NCBI RefSeq assembly: GCF_902506295.1
Contig: NZ_LR733313.1
Span: 341,101 to 405,100, forward strand
Direction: 5' to 3'
Source: Luteimonas sp. 9C
GTDB taxonomy: Bacteria; Pseudomonadota; Gammaproteobacteria; Xanthomonadales; Xanthomonadaceae
Length of the DNA stretch: 64,000 nucleotides
Shown: in pieces, positions 1 to 8,496 of the stretch
How the letters are laid out: every line of letters begins with the position of its first letter
How positions within the stretch are numbered: the stretch's first letter is position 1
Made by a program: the position numbers and the translations under genes
Notes under the pieces: generated by a model
Database searches by the model: none
What the model saw: only the letters and a program-made list of their open reading frames with translations
Told to the model about the DNA's origin: nothing

Positions 1-330
1 TTGCGGGGGCCACTGCGTCGATGACCTGGTATCACGCGACCGGGCACCTCGGCAGCGGCGGCGCCGGCGACATCGCCGGCTTCAGCAAGGCGATCGGCAA
101 CAGCTTCAGCGCGCAGATCGCGTCGTCATCGACGCCGCCACCCGAGAACCCGCCGCCACCACCGCCGGACGAACTCCCCGACGCACTGCCCGGCGGCGTC
201 GATGACGACGCGATCTGCGCGCTGAAGCTGTTGCCGATCGCCTTGCTGAAGCCGGCGATGTCGCCGGCGCCGCCGCTGCCGAGGTGCCCGGTCGCGTGAT
301 ACCAGGTCATCGACGCAGTGGCCCCCGCAA
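1..330. repeat. Perfect 139-bp inverted repeat at the window edge
   Basis: Bases 1-139 are the exact reverse complement of 192-330 (base i pairs with base 331-i), separated by a 52-bp spacer at 140-191. Pairing fails at 140/191. The arms begin at the very first base and lie inside the 3' part of a coding region, so the second copy reads the gene antisense. This is the form expected of a fold-back assembly artefact at a contig end; a true inverted duplication is less likely. Confidence 0.95.
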
Positions 331-1864
331 CCGCCGCCGCACCGACGGCCGCGGTGAACTTCTGCGTCCACGCATCCTCGACCTCCAACGCCACCGCATA
401 CGGCAGCAGGAATTCGAAGCGGTCGGCATGCAGTGGCGCGTCGTCGCCCGGCCCCTTGAGCCGCGCCAGGTCCTGCTGGTCGGCGACGGTCAGATAACGC
501 TTGAAGCCATCGATGCGGTCGCGCATTGCGCGGCCGTCCGGCGTGACTGCCGGAATCAGGAACAGGAACACGAAGAACGCGACCACCATCAGCACGACGA
601 TGACGATCGCCGGCAGCAGCCCTTGCCCGCCACCAAAGGTGAACGTCGCGGCACCGAAACCCAGCAGGATCGCCAGCAGGCCGAACAGGCTCTTGCCGTT
701 GTAGCGGTACAGGCCCTTCGGAAAGCGCAGCTTCATCGCCGCCTTGATGCGCTTCTGGTGCGCCGCGAGAATCGTCTGCATACGGCTGGCGTGGGTGTTG
801 TCGAGTTCAAGCTGGTCGCCGTCCTTGAAAAGATCAGTCAAAAGCGCGTCCTGCTCCGCAGACACCGGCCGCCCTTCGCCCGCGCTGCGCTCCACTCGCC
901 AGTCTTCTTCGAGCAGCTTCTTGTTGCGGTGGATCTCCAGCCGGCGCGCCACCGCCAGCGACAGCACATCGGCCGAGAACGCACGCGTATCCGTGTGGTT
1001 CTTCTCGATATGTCGCAACGCCGCAGGCGACAGATCATCCGGCGGGTCGTACAGCACGATGATCGTGCCTGCTTTCGGGTCGCGGCCCACCGCAAACCAG
1101 CGCTGGAAGCCGAACGCGAGCAGCGACAGCAACCCCACCAGCGCGATCAACGGTGCGCGGTTGTCGCGCAACAGCCAGTGCGCTTTCTGCGCGGTGGTCG
1201 GCTCCGGCGCCAGTCCCTTCGGGAACGCCAGCACCGTGGTCAGCCCTTCGCCCGGGTCCAACGGTGCGGTCAGCGTCCAGCGCGCCTCGCTTGGCCCCGT
1301 GACCACGGCCGTGCAGGCCTGCGCACGCGAACCCTGCGGGCCGGTCCAGCACTCCGGCAACAGCGCGTCGACGGGCACGGCGTCCGGCAGACGCAAGGTC
1401 ACGCTGCCCGCCTCGATCGGAAACATCCAGCCCAGGCCGATCGCATTCCAGTACAGCTCGTCATGCGCATCGAAGAAGCCGATCTGGCGCGACGTGCGAT
1501 AGCGCAACTCATAGGTGAACGCAGCTGGCACCGGCAGGAAATCGTCGCCGCCGAAGTTCACCCGCACGCCGTTGTTCAACTGTTCGATGAAGTACGGCTC
1601 GGTACGGCCGTCGCGCAGCAAGCCGAGCATCTCGAAGTCGACGACGACCCGGTTGCCGTGGCGATCCCTGTAACGCGTCGGGAAATCGCGATAGATGCCG
1701 CGGCGGATGTTCTGCCCTTCGGCGCGCACGCGAATGCGCTCGGTCACGTCGAGACTGCCGTCCGCGTTGACCTGCAGTTCGCTGTCGTAGGAAAGGATGC
1801 GTTCCTGCGCGAGCAGGGGCGTCGCACACAGCCCCAGCAGGATCGACAGCAGCAGTCGGATCAT
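32..1864 (-). CDS. DUF2207 family membrane protein, 3' end aberrant
   Basis: A 610-residue reading frame for a DUF2207 protein, a family of bacterial membrane proteins of unknown role. It has a signal peptide (about 1-19, ending at LLAQ), an extracytoplasmic beta-rich domain (about 20-230), a membrane segment near 238-258, a cytoplasmic part and two more membrane segments near 392-440. Family members normally end in a Gly/Ser-rich tail. Here that tail begins at about residue 559, but from residue 576 to the stop the frame reads the antisense copy of its own upstream sequence, because of the inverted repeat at the window edge. The last 35 residues are therefore probably not real, and the true stop is missing. 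The start is supported by the signal peptide. No operon partner is visible. Confidence 0.85.
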   Translation of the reverse strand: MIRLLLSILLGLCATPLLAQERILSYDSELQVNADGSLDVTERIRVRAEGQNIRRGIYRDFPTRYRDRHGNRVVVDFEMLGLLRDGRTEPYFIEQLNNGVRVNFGGDDFLPVPAAFTYELRYRTSRQIGFFDAHDELYWNAIGLGWMFPIEAGSVTLRLPDAVPVDALLPECWTGPQGSRAQACTAVVTGPSEARWTLTAPLDPGEGLTTVLAFPKGLAPEPTTAQKAHWLLRDNRAPLIALVGLLSLLAFGFQRWFAVGRDPKAGTIIVLYDPPDDLSPAALRHIEKNHTDTRAFSADVLSLAVARRLEIHRNKKLLEEDWRVERSAGEGRPVSAEQDALLTDLFKDGDQLELDNTHASRMQTILAAHQKRIKAAMKLRFPKGLYRYNGKSLFGLLAILLGFGAATFTFGGGQGLLPAIVIVVLMVVAFFVFLFLIPAVTPDGRAMRDRIDGFKRYLTVADQQDLARLKGPGDDAPLHADRFEFLLPYAVALEVEDAWTQKFTAAVGAAAVAGATASMTWYHATGHLGSGGAGDIAGFSKAIGNSFSAQIASSSTPPGSASGSSSGGGGGGFSGGGVDDDAICALKLLPIALLKPAMSPAPPLPRCPVA

Positions 1865-2135
1865 CGAACGACTCCAAGAAAATGACAGCCGGCTTATGAG
1901 ACCAACCGCGCTGGGCCGACGATCCTACCGCGCACGGCCTTGTGCGAAGACTTGAGCCTGCCAACGGGACATCGGCTCTACCCGTCAAAGCGCTCGTCTT
2001 TCACGCCTCGGTCGCTGACCACTTCCAAGGAGACACCGCGCTTCGATCCCTGGCTTGATCCCGCGCGACTTCAGCCTCGTCTGAATGACACGGGACAGGG
2101 ATGTGTTCCCACCATCGCAACGTCCAGTCGATACA

Positions 2136-2546
2136 TCAGGCCTCATGCTCCAGAAGCGGCACGTAGTCATTTGGCGAAGCGATCTGCCCGAGCGCGAGCT
2201 GTTGCTGCCTGTCCTGCTCGAGTGCGATGTCACGGAACCGCTGCAGATGCTCGCGTGCTTCGGACACCGTGACTGGCGTTTCATCAGCATCTGGAATCTC
2301 GCACGCTTCGACCCACAGCACCCGCAGCGGAAGGCTGCCGTCCTCGATTCCCGCAAGCAGTCCGACCACCGTCGTTTTGGACGCAGGCCACTCGCCGGAA
2401 AACACGGGAACGTCGAGCATCACAAGGCCATCTGCAGCACGACGCTGGATCTCGCCGAAAGAAAGCGGGCAGATCCTGCGAAGTGCGCCGATATCACCGG
2501 CACTCAGCGTGTCCTTGCTCGACTTGAATCGGAATGCGCCTGGCAT
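2136..2546 (-). CDS. Conserved-looking hypothetical protein, 136 aa
   Basis: A soluble protein of 136 residues with no signal peptide or membrane segment. Its composition (few Arg/Pro runs, regular hydrophobic spacing) is that of a real protein, unlike the overlapping frames. Residues 17-75 have the pattern of small proteins in which an SFGEIQRR-type helix precedes a VFSGEW segment, an alternating helix and a final LRVLWVE strand. I do not recognise a named family or function. It stands alone between the DUF2207 gene and the low-GC HipA-like operon, on the same strand as both, with gaps of 271 and 365 bp. The ATG is the first plausible start. Confidence 0.6.
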   Translation of the reverse strand: MPGAFRFKSSKDTLSAGDIGALRRICPLSFGEIQRRAADGLVMLDVPVFSGEWPASKTTVVGLLAGIEDGSLPLRVLWVEACEIPDADETPVTVSEAREHLQRFRDIALEQDRQQQLALGQIASPNDYVPLLEHEA

Positions 2547-2911
2547 CGGACGGCTCCAACGGATGAGGTCTGAGCCTCGGGCGTTCTATTGTCCGGATTG
2601 CCGCTGCGGAAGGCCCGGCTGGCGCGCAAGCCAAGAAGTGTCTCCAGAATGCGAGCTCCCCCAGAAAGCCGTCCAACGCGACCATTGCAGCGATGCCCGA
2701 CGCACCGGAATCTGGAAGTTGGGTGGAGAAATGAACCTGGAACTGTTAGCCCCGACGGGAGCTTTGAAGTACGCGACGACCTATGCCTACAAACAGTCAC
2801 GCGCTCCCAAAAGGTCTCTGACTCAGCATAGAAGCAATCCGAGACCGGAGAAGCTAACCTGACACCACTAACTGCCTATGCCACCCACTTCGTGGGCGGT
2901 CGGATCTACAC
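2547..2911. other. 365-bp gap, no gene seen
   Basis: No convincing coding frame, RNA gene or intrinsic terminator was seen. The base composition becomes less GC-rich from left to right, so this stretch probably contains the downstream edge of the acquired segment that holds the HipA-like operon. No direct repeat or attachment site was recognised. Confidence 0.5.
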
Positions 2912-3760
2912 TCAGTCGGCAAGTTCGACAACTCGTAAAGCGCCTTCGCTTGCACTGTGCGCCGAGTACCAGCGCAGGTTGACCGCATCAGCCTCACTTT
3001 CAATTTCAAGCTGATTATCCCTTAGCTGATCTCTTTGCTTCGAACCTAGTGTCGGATCGTCCAGGCGTGGAGTTCCAGCAATCAACGCTGCGACACCAAC
3101 GCCTGAAAGCTTCCTCGCCTGCTGTAGTTCAAATATCTTTGCCCTGGCGTCCTTCATGCTTCCACTGTGACGAACAGGATGAAGAACGGTGAAATGAATT
3201 ATTGCTTTTGGCGATGAGAAACCGAATCGCACGCGTTGACCGCCTGGAACGAGCTGCGCACCGTTTCCAAATCCACTAACAAGTGCTGGCCTAATCTTTA
3301 AAACCTCTAGGCGAACTTCAGTTCCGAATCGACGGTTCACCTCTTCTTGTTGCGGAGCATCGTTCTCATCGGCCTCATCGAGCTTGTCGAGGTTTACCAA
3401 ACTGCTGTACAGAAGACATGCCGTTTCGATCAAGTCACGCGGCGACTTCGATTGAGTAGCGCGGAGCTCTCCTGGAACCAAGCCAAAAATTGGGGAGCAA
3501 AGGCTATCGAGCCCTCCAAGGGCCATTGAAGCTGCTTGCGCAGCTCGCAGTGATTCATCAATCAGGTTCAGAATCCCTGCAGAAGATTTTCCGAAGAGAC
3601 AGTCGAGAACATCCTTCCTGATTGTTCTTGCGGCGCAGAACTCTCCTGCGAAGGAGTAGACGACGCCGACCATAAGTCGCTCTCCTGTCCCTGTGACCGG
3701 CTCCCAATAGAGCGGCCGCCATGGATTCAGCACTACATCTTCTTTGAGCAGATTAGTCAT
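2912..3760 (-). CDS. Unknown partner protein of the HipA-like kinase, 282 aa
   Basis: A soluble protein of 282 residues with no family I can name. Residues 13-75 (WRPLYWEPVTGTGERLMVGV and a following helix) have the layout of an N-terminal strand pair with a GVV strand, then helical residues 50-125, then a beta-rich part (150-205) and a charged C-terminal third. It is the second gene of a two-gene operon: its ATG overlaps the stop of the kinase gene by 4 bases (ATGA), which implies translational coupling. HipA-like kinases of the short type are often encoded beside DUF3037 proteins, and this gene holds the equivalent place, but similarity to DUF3037 is a guess. GC is low: 26 of 60 bases at 3001-3060, against 46 of 60 at 4861-4920. 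This suggests recent transfer. Confidence 0.75.
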   Translation of the reverse strand: MTNLLKEDVVLNPWRPLYWEPVTGTGERLMVGVVYSFAGEFCAARTIRKDVLDCLFGKSSAGILNLIDESLRAAQAASMALGGLDSLCSPIFGLVPGELRATQSKSPRDLIETACLLYSSLVNLDKLDEADENDAPQQEEVNRRFGTEVRLEVLKIRPALVSGFGNGAQLVPGGQRVRFGFSSPKAIIHFTVLHPVRHSGSMKDARAKIFELQQARKLSGVGVAALIAGTPRLDDPTLGSKQRDQLRDNQLEIESEADAVNLRWYSAHSASEGALRVVELAD

Positions 3761-4521
3761 TTGATATGCCCGAAAAGATCTTCCGGCTGCGGAAATCTCA
3801 TAAGCAAAGATGCACCGATCGAGCTCAACTTCATTGAGACATTTAGAAGGAGCTCGGGCATTTCAACGACAGAACCGTGAAGTTCGTCTTCGACTCTACG
3901 GCTGAGGGTTCTGTCCAAGGTCATAGAAGCAGCGAGAGCGCTACGCTGGACTTCCTCGGTCGCACCGGCTGAGATTGCCATGAAACAAAGCTTGTTTGCG
4001 TCGGGCAAATTACCAATTCCAAAGCTAAAAGCGTGATCGATCCAGACTTCTTCCTGCCCATCCCAGAGAATGTTTCCGAGATTTCTGTCGCGGTTGTCGA
4101 TCGCCTCATCACAAGCCGCGGCGAGAGGCATTGTCTTAAAGCCACACACGAGCTTGAACGCCAAACCTTCAATGGCAGCCTTAGCCTCAGGGTTCGCATG
4201 ATCCCAGCTCAAGCTCTTCTTCAAATTGGGGTAGCCCACGTCTGCGCTCGCAAAGCAAATCTCTTCTTCTCTACTAACCAAATAGGGCTGCGGCACCGGA
4301 AGTCCCCATCCGCTAAGGAGAAGGGAAGCTGTAGCTTCCGCAGCAATCTCACCTAACGGCCCAGACTTTAGAACTGCTGCAAACTTCTTGCCTTGATCAT
4401 CCTCGATAACGCAACGAAGCGCCCCGGTTATCCCATCGCCAGCGGGCGTTTCAGTCCCTGATATCAATCGCGCACTACGCAACAGATGCATCCCGCGAAC
4501 TCCATTTCGGATTTCTGTCAT
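3757..4521 (-). CDS. Short HipA-like kinase
   Basis: A 254-residue protein with the landmarks of a compact HipA-type Ser/Thr kinase fold (HipA_2-like). These are VLKSG (candidate ATP-binding Lys, about residue 50), a following Glu in AAEATAS, GLPVPQPYLV (about 73-82), the catalytic-loop-like NRDRNLGNIL (about 143-152), and WIDHAFSFG (about 159-167) in the place of the metal-binding segment. It lacks the N-terminal subdomain of full-length HipA toxins (about 440 aa). It is first in a two-gene operon. No HipB-like antitoxin is adjacent, so it should not be called a HipAB toxin-antitoxin pair. Base composition is far lower in GC than its neighbours, suggesting acquisition. Substrate and role are unknown. 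Confidence 0.75.
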   Translation of the reverse strand: MTEIRNGVRGMHLLRSARLISGTETPAGDGITGALRCVIEDDQGKKFAAVLKSGPLGEIAAEATASLLLSGWGLPVPQPYLVSREEEICFASADVGYPNLKKSLSWDHANPEAKAAIEGLAFKLVCGFKTMPLAAACDEAIDNRDRNLGNILWDGQEEVWIDHAFSFGIGNLPDANKLCFMAISAGATEEVQRSALAASMTLDRTLSRRVEDELHGSVVEMPELLLNVSMKLSSIGASLLMRFPQPEDLFGHIK

Positions 4522-4773
4522 CTCTCAGGCCACCAACGAACGAGACTGCGGCGAGTATCAGCGATCGGAACGATGACGCAAGCGGTACTGTGGGAACAGG
4601 AGTCGGTGGTTGAGCTTCAAGATGCCGCTTTCGAAGCTTCTGCACCAAGACGCACCATATCGAGGAAAGCTGATCGCCGATTGTCGAATCCGCAACAGAA
4701 GCTGGACGCAATCTTCCGCTCATAAGAGTTGTATCAGCGGCCACTGCCCGCCACGCGCTAAAATCGCCGTCTT
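4522..4773. promoter_or_regulatory. Intergenic region between the HipA-like operon and the DUF3348 operon
   Basis: This 252-bp gap between two divergent operons must hold both promoters. A good -10-like TAAAAT lies at 4759-4764, directly before the DUF3348 gene. No matching -35 at normal spacing was found. The composition changes here from low GC (left) to high GC (right), so it is also the upstream edge of the acquired segment. Confidence 0.4.
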
Positions 4774-5496
4774 TTGCGCGCTCCCCACTTGGATTCCCCG
4801 CCCCACACCGCCTTCCACGGCCCGACCTTCGTCCGGCTGCTGGCCCGCCTGACCGACGACACGCTGCCGCAAGGCGGCCCGGCGCCGGCCGAGCGTCTGG
4901 CGCAGTGGATCGACTGGACGCGGGCGGTGGTGCTGTCGAAGGTGCTCGATGCCAAGGCGCCCGAGGCTGAACAAGGCGCGCAAGTCGTTGATCGCGATGA
5001 TGCCGACGTCTGCGCAAAGGCGCGGGCGACGCTGCTGTCAGCGATCGCCGATGCGCCGGAACTGGCGATTCCGCAGCCACAGGCGGTGGCATCACCGGAC
5101 GAGACCGACGCAGCCGCACCCGCGATCGACTTCGCGCCGTTCCGCCAGCGCCATCTGACGCTGCAGCGTTCGATGCAGGCCGCGACCGGCCGGCTGCGCG
5201 GCGATCTGCGCGACCGGCTGGCGCAGCGCTCGGCCGACATGGCGCGGCTGGCCGAGGTGGATGCGGTGATGGAGGGCGCGCTGAGTCCGCGCGAGCACAG
5301 CCTGCTCGGCGCGGTGCCGGCGTTGCTTGAAGCGCACTTCGAGCGGCTGCGCGCCGCTGCAGGTGACGCGGCCACGGATCCGTCCGCGGCCTGGCTCGAT
5401 GGTTTTCGCAGGGACATGCAGGGCGTGCTGATCGCCGAACTGGATGTCCGTTTCCAACCGGTCGAAGCGCTGCTCGCAGCGCTGCGCACCCACTGA
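4774..5496 (+). CDS. DUF3348 protein, first gene of the MotAB-like operon
   Basis: A 240-residue soluble protein of the DUF3348 family. The N-terminal motif GPTFVRLLARLTD (about 17-29) and QWIDWTRAVVLSKVLD (about 44-59) are typical. The rest is helical and rich in Ala, Arg and Glu. No signal peptide is present. The start is a TTG at 4774 or an in-frame TTG at 4789; no ATG lies upstream of the conserved part, and a TAAAAT box ends 10 bases before 4774, so the mRNA may have almost no 5' leader. It ends 10 bp before the DUF802 gene. The function is unknown. Its constant place beside a channel-like pair suggests a cytoplasmic accessory or tail-binding factor, which is an inference. Confidence 0.85.
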   Translation: MRAPHLDSPPHTAFHGPTFVRLLARLTDDTLPQGGPAPAERLAQWIDWTRAVVLSKVLDAKAPEAEQGAQVVDRDDADVCAKARATLLSAIADAPELAIPQPQAVASPDETDAAAPAIDFAPFRQRHLTLQRSMQAATGRLRGDLRDRLAQRSADMARLAEVDAVMEGALSPREHSLLGAVPALLEAHFERLRAAAGDAATDPSAAWLDGFRRDMQGVLIAELDVRFQPVEALLAALRTH

Positions 5497-5506
5497 CGCA
5501 GTCCTT

Positions 5507-7855
5507 ATGTCCCCACGCAGTCGCACCACCTTGCTTCCCGCCATCGCGTTCGCCCTCGGCCTGGCCGTCGTCGGCTGGATCGCCTTCGGCTACATCGGCT
5601 CGAACACGCTGGCGCTCGCCGTCACGCTGCTGATCGGCGCCTGCCATGTTGCTGGCGGCCTGGAGCTGCTGCGCTATCACCGCGCCACGGCCACGCTTTC
5701 CGACGCAGTCGGGCAACTCGGCGAGCCGCCGGCATCGCTGGGCGACTGGCTGGGCGGGCTGGATGCCGGCCTGCGCAACGCGGTTCGCCTGCGCATCGAA
5801 GGCGAACGCGTGGCGTTGCCGGTGCCCGCACTCACGCCGTATCTGGTCGGCATGCTGGTGCTGCTGGGCATGCTGGGTACGCTGCTGGGCATGATGGTGA
5901 TGCTGCGCGGCACCGGCATGGCGCTGGAGACCGCGACCGACCTGCAGGCGATCCGCGATTCGCTGGCGGCGCCGGTCAAGGGCCTGGGCTTCGCGTTCGG
6001 CACCTCGATCGCGGGCATCGCGACCTCGGCAATGCTGGGCCTGGCCTCCGCGCTGCTGCGCCGCGAACGCGCACACACCGTGCAGCTGCTGGACGTGGCC
6101 GCCGCGACCACGCTGCGCACGCACTCGCAGGCGCACCAGCGCGAGGAAACCCTGCGCCTGCTGCAGCAGCAGACCGAGGTGATGCCGGCGCTGGTCGAGC
6201 GACTGGGCGCGATGATGGCGACGATCGAGCAGCAGCACGCCGCGTCCGGCGAGCGCCATGCGGCCAGCCAGGACGCCTTCCACGGCCGCACCGAAGTGGT
6301 CTACGCGCAACTCGCCGCGTCGGTCGAGCGCGCCCTGCAGACCAGCGTCGCCGACAGCGCCCGCGCCGCGACGGCTGCGCTGCAGCCCGTGTTCGAGACG
6401 ACGATGGCCGCGCTGGCACGCGAAACCGCTGCGCTGCAGGCCACCGTGTCGGATGCGGTCGAACGTCAGCTGCAGGCCCTCAATGCCGGTTTCGAGGCTT
6501 CGACCGCGACCGTGACGCAACGCTGGCAGCAGGCGGTGGATGGCCAGCAGGCGTCGAACGACACCCTGGCGCGCGACCTGCGTGGCGCGCTCGACGGGTT
6601 CAACACGAGCTTCGAGCAGCGCGCGAACGGCCTGCTCGGCGAGGTCACCACGCGTCTCGACGCGACGACGGCGCAGACCACCGCGTTGCACGACACGGTG
6701 ACCGGTGCCGTCGACCGGCAGCTGCAGGCGTTGACGACCGGCTTCGATGCGTCGACGGCGAACGTGGCCGAGCGCTGGGAAACCGTGCTGGCCGCGCAGC
6801 AGGCGGCGCACGAAACGCTCACCTCCGATCTGCGCACCACGCTCGATGGCATCGGCGACACCTTCGGCCAGCGCGCGACCGCACTGGTCGATGGCGTGGC
6901 CACGCGTCTCGATGCGACGGCGGGCACGGTCGGCGCCGCCTGGCGCGATGCGCTCGACCGGCAGGCCGCCACCAACGAGGCGATGAGCGCGCAGCACCGG
7001 CAGGCGCTCGACGCAGCCGCGGCGACGTTCGAATCGCACTCGGCGGCGCTGCTGCAGCAGGTGGACACCTCGCATGCCGCGCTGCAGACCGCGCTCGCCG
7101 CGCAGGACGCGCAGCGCCTCGCCGCGTGGACCGGCAGTCTCACGGCGATGGGCGCGGCGTTGCGCGAAGACTGGGCGCAGGCCGGCGCTGAAACCACGCG
7201 CCAGCAGCAGGCGATCTGCGACACGCTGGCCAGCACCGCCGACACCATCGGCGCGCAGACGCAGGCCCACGCCAGCGAGACCATCGCCGAGATCTCGCGC
7301 CTGGTCGACACCGCATCGGAAGCGCCGCGCGCGGCGGCCGAGGTCATCGCCGAACTGCGCCGGTCGCTGTCGGAGAGCATGGTGCGCGATACCGCGATGC
7401 TGGAAGAACGCACGCAGATGCTGTCGACGCTCGACACGCTGCTGCGCGCGGTGAATCACGCCTCGACCGAACAACGCGCGGCGATCGATGCGCTGGTCGC
7501 GACGTCGGCCGATCTGCTGGAACGCGTGGGCACGCGCTTCACCGATCACATCATTGCCGAGACCGGCAAGCTCGACGGCGTGGCGACGACGCTCAGCGTC
7601 GGTGCGGCGGACGTCGCGAGTCTCGGCGAAGCGTTCGGCGCCGCGGTCGAGGTCTTCGGCGAATCGAACCAGCAGCTCGCGACGCGCCTGCAGGGCATCG
7701 AGGACGCGCTGGAGAAATCGCTGGCGCGCAGCGACGAGCAGCTGGCGTACTACGTCGCGCAGGCGCGCGAGGTGGTGGATCTCAGCGTGCTGGCGCAGAA
7801 GCAGATCATCGAAGACCTGCAGCAGCTTGGCGCATCGCGCGCCGCGTCGGCATGA
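5507..7855 (+). CDS. DUF802 protein: MotA/ExbB-like channel with a long coiled-coil tail
   Basis: A 782-residue inner-membrane protein. Two membrane segments lie near residues 6-50. A MotA/TolQ/ExbB-like core follows: PYLVGMLVLLGMLGTLLGMM (about 110-129) and then LGFAFGTSIAGIATSAML (about 160-177), matching the paired helices that line proton channels in that superfamily. From about 185 to the end it is an almost unbroken helical coiled coil rich in Ala, Gln, Thr and Asp, with an 84-residue tandem repeat at 318-401 and 402-485. ATG 5507 was chosen because it starts at MSPRSR just after the DUF3348 stop; an upstream in-frame start would overlap that gene. The next gene overlaps by 4 bases. DUF802 is the formal family name; the channel assignment comes from the visible motifs. 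Confidence 0.85.
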   Translation: MSPRSRTTLLPAIAFALGLAVVGWIAFGYIGSNTLALAVTLLIGACHVAGGLELLRYHRATATLSDAVGQLGEPPASLGDWLGGLDAGLRNAVRLRIEGERVALPVPALTPYLVGMLVLLGMLGTLLGMMVMLRGTGMALETATDLQAIRDSLAAPVKGLGFAFGTSIAGIATSAMLGLASALLRRERAHTVQLLDVAAATTLRTHSQAHQREETLRLLQQQTEVMPALVERLGAMMATIEQQHAASGERHAASQDAFHGRTEVVYAQLAASVERALQTSVADSARAATAALQPVFETTMAALARETAALQATVSDAVERQLQALNAGFEASTATVTQRWQQAVDGQQASNDTLARDLRGALDGFNTSFEQRANGLLGEVTTRLDATTAQTTALHDTVTGAVDRQLQALTTGFDASTANVAERWETVLAAQQAAHETLTSDLRTTLDGIGDTFGQRATALVDGVATRLDATAGTVGAAWRDALDRQAATNEAMSAQHRQALDAAAATFESHSAALLQQVDTSHAALQTALAAQDAQRLAAWTGSLTAMGAALREDWAQAGAETTRQQQAICDTLASTADTIGAQTQAHASETIAEISRLVDTASEAPRAAAEVIAELRRSLSESMVRDTAMLEERTQMLSTLDTLLRAVNHASTEQRAAIDALVATSADLLERVGTRFTDHIIAETGKLDGVATTLSVGAADVASLGEAFGAAVEVFGESNQQLATRLQGIEDALEKSLARSDEQLAYYVAQAREVVDLSVLAQKQIIEDLQQLGASRAASA

Positions 7856-8496
7856 GCGTCGAGCTGGAAGGTGATCACGAATCGTCTGCGCCCATCTGGG
7901 CCGCGTTCGGCGACCTGATGTCGGTGCTGCTGGGCGCGTTCGTGCTGATCCTGGTCGGCGTGATCGGCGTGCAGCTGCAGCTGGAAATGAAGCTGGATGC
8001 GGAAATTGCCCAGCGCGAGGCCGAAGAGCAGCGCCGGCAGACGCTGGAGCAGGCCCTGGCCGCGCCACTGGCGGCCGGGCGCATCACCCTGGTCGACGGT
8101 CGCATCGGCATCCGCGGCAGCGTGCTGTTCTCCGACGCGTCCGACCAGCTCCAGCCGGAAGGCCGTGAGCTGTTGCAGAGCCTGGCCGGGCCGCTGACCG
8201 AGTACCTGGCGTCGCGCGACGAGATCCTGATGGTCAGCGGCTTCACCGACGACCGCCTGGTGCGCGACGGCAACCGGTTCTCCGACAACCTCGAGCTCTC
8301 CGCGCAGCGCGCGTTGAACGTCACCCGCGGTCTGATCACCGCGGGCGTGCCGGCCGAATCGGTGTTCGCCGCGGCGTTCGGTGCGCAGCAGCCGGTGGGC
8401 TCCAACGCGGATGCAGAGGGCCGCGCGCAGAACCGCCGCGTGGAGATGGCGCCGGTGCCGCGTCTGCAGGCCGCCGCCCAGCCCGATGGCCGCTGA
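7852..8496 (+). CDS. MotB/ZorB-like OmpA-family protein
   Basis: A 214-residue protein with one N-terminal membrane segment (PIWAAFGDLMSVLLGAFVLI, about 15-34), a short coiled coil (about 43-70) and a C-terminal OmpA-like peptidoglycan-binding domain (about 80-205), with the segment SAQRALNVTRGLI and a final GRAQNRRVEM. The Asp in FGDLM sits where MotB, ExbD and ZorB proteins have the proton-carrying Asp at the start of their single helix. It is therefore the expected stator partner of the preceding MotA-like protein. The ATG overlaps the DUF802 stop by 4 bases, and its own end overlaps the next gene by 11, so the four genes are probably translated together. Annotation pipelines would simply call it OmpA family. 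Confidence 0.87.
   Translation: MSVELEGDHESSAPIWAAFGDLMSVLLGAFVLILVGVIGVQLQLEMKLDAEIAQREAEEQRRQTLEQALAAPLAAGRITLVDGRIGIRGSVLFSDASDQLQPEGRELLQSLAGPLTEYLASRDEILMVSGFTDDRLVRDGNRFSDNLELSAQRALNVTRGLITAGVPAESVFAAAFGAQQPVGSNADAEGRAQNRRVEMAPVPRLQAAAQPDGR

Noticed and set aside
1865..2135. Overlapping small frames between DUF2207 and the hypothetical gene
   Set aside because: They overlap one another on both strands, and are rich in Arg, Ser and Cys without any pattern; treated as non-coding.
3757..4521. Calling the kinase a HipA toxin with a HipB antitoxin
   Set aside because: The N-terminal subdomain of HipA is missing and the adjacent protein has no helix-turn-helix.
4475..8068. Very long minus-strand open frame (about 1200 codons) opposite the MotAB-like operon
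   Set aside because: It is Arg/Ala/Gly/His-rich without domains, and lies opposite genes with clear families and overlapping starts. High GC removes stop codons from this frame.
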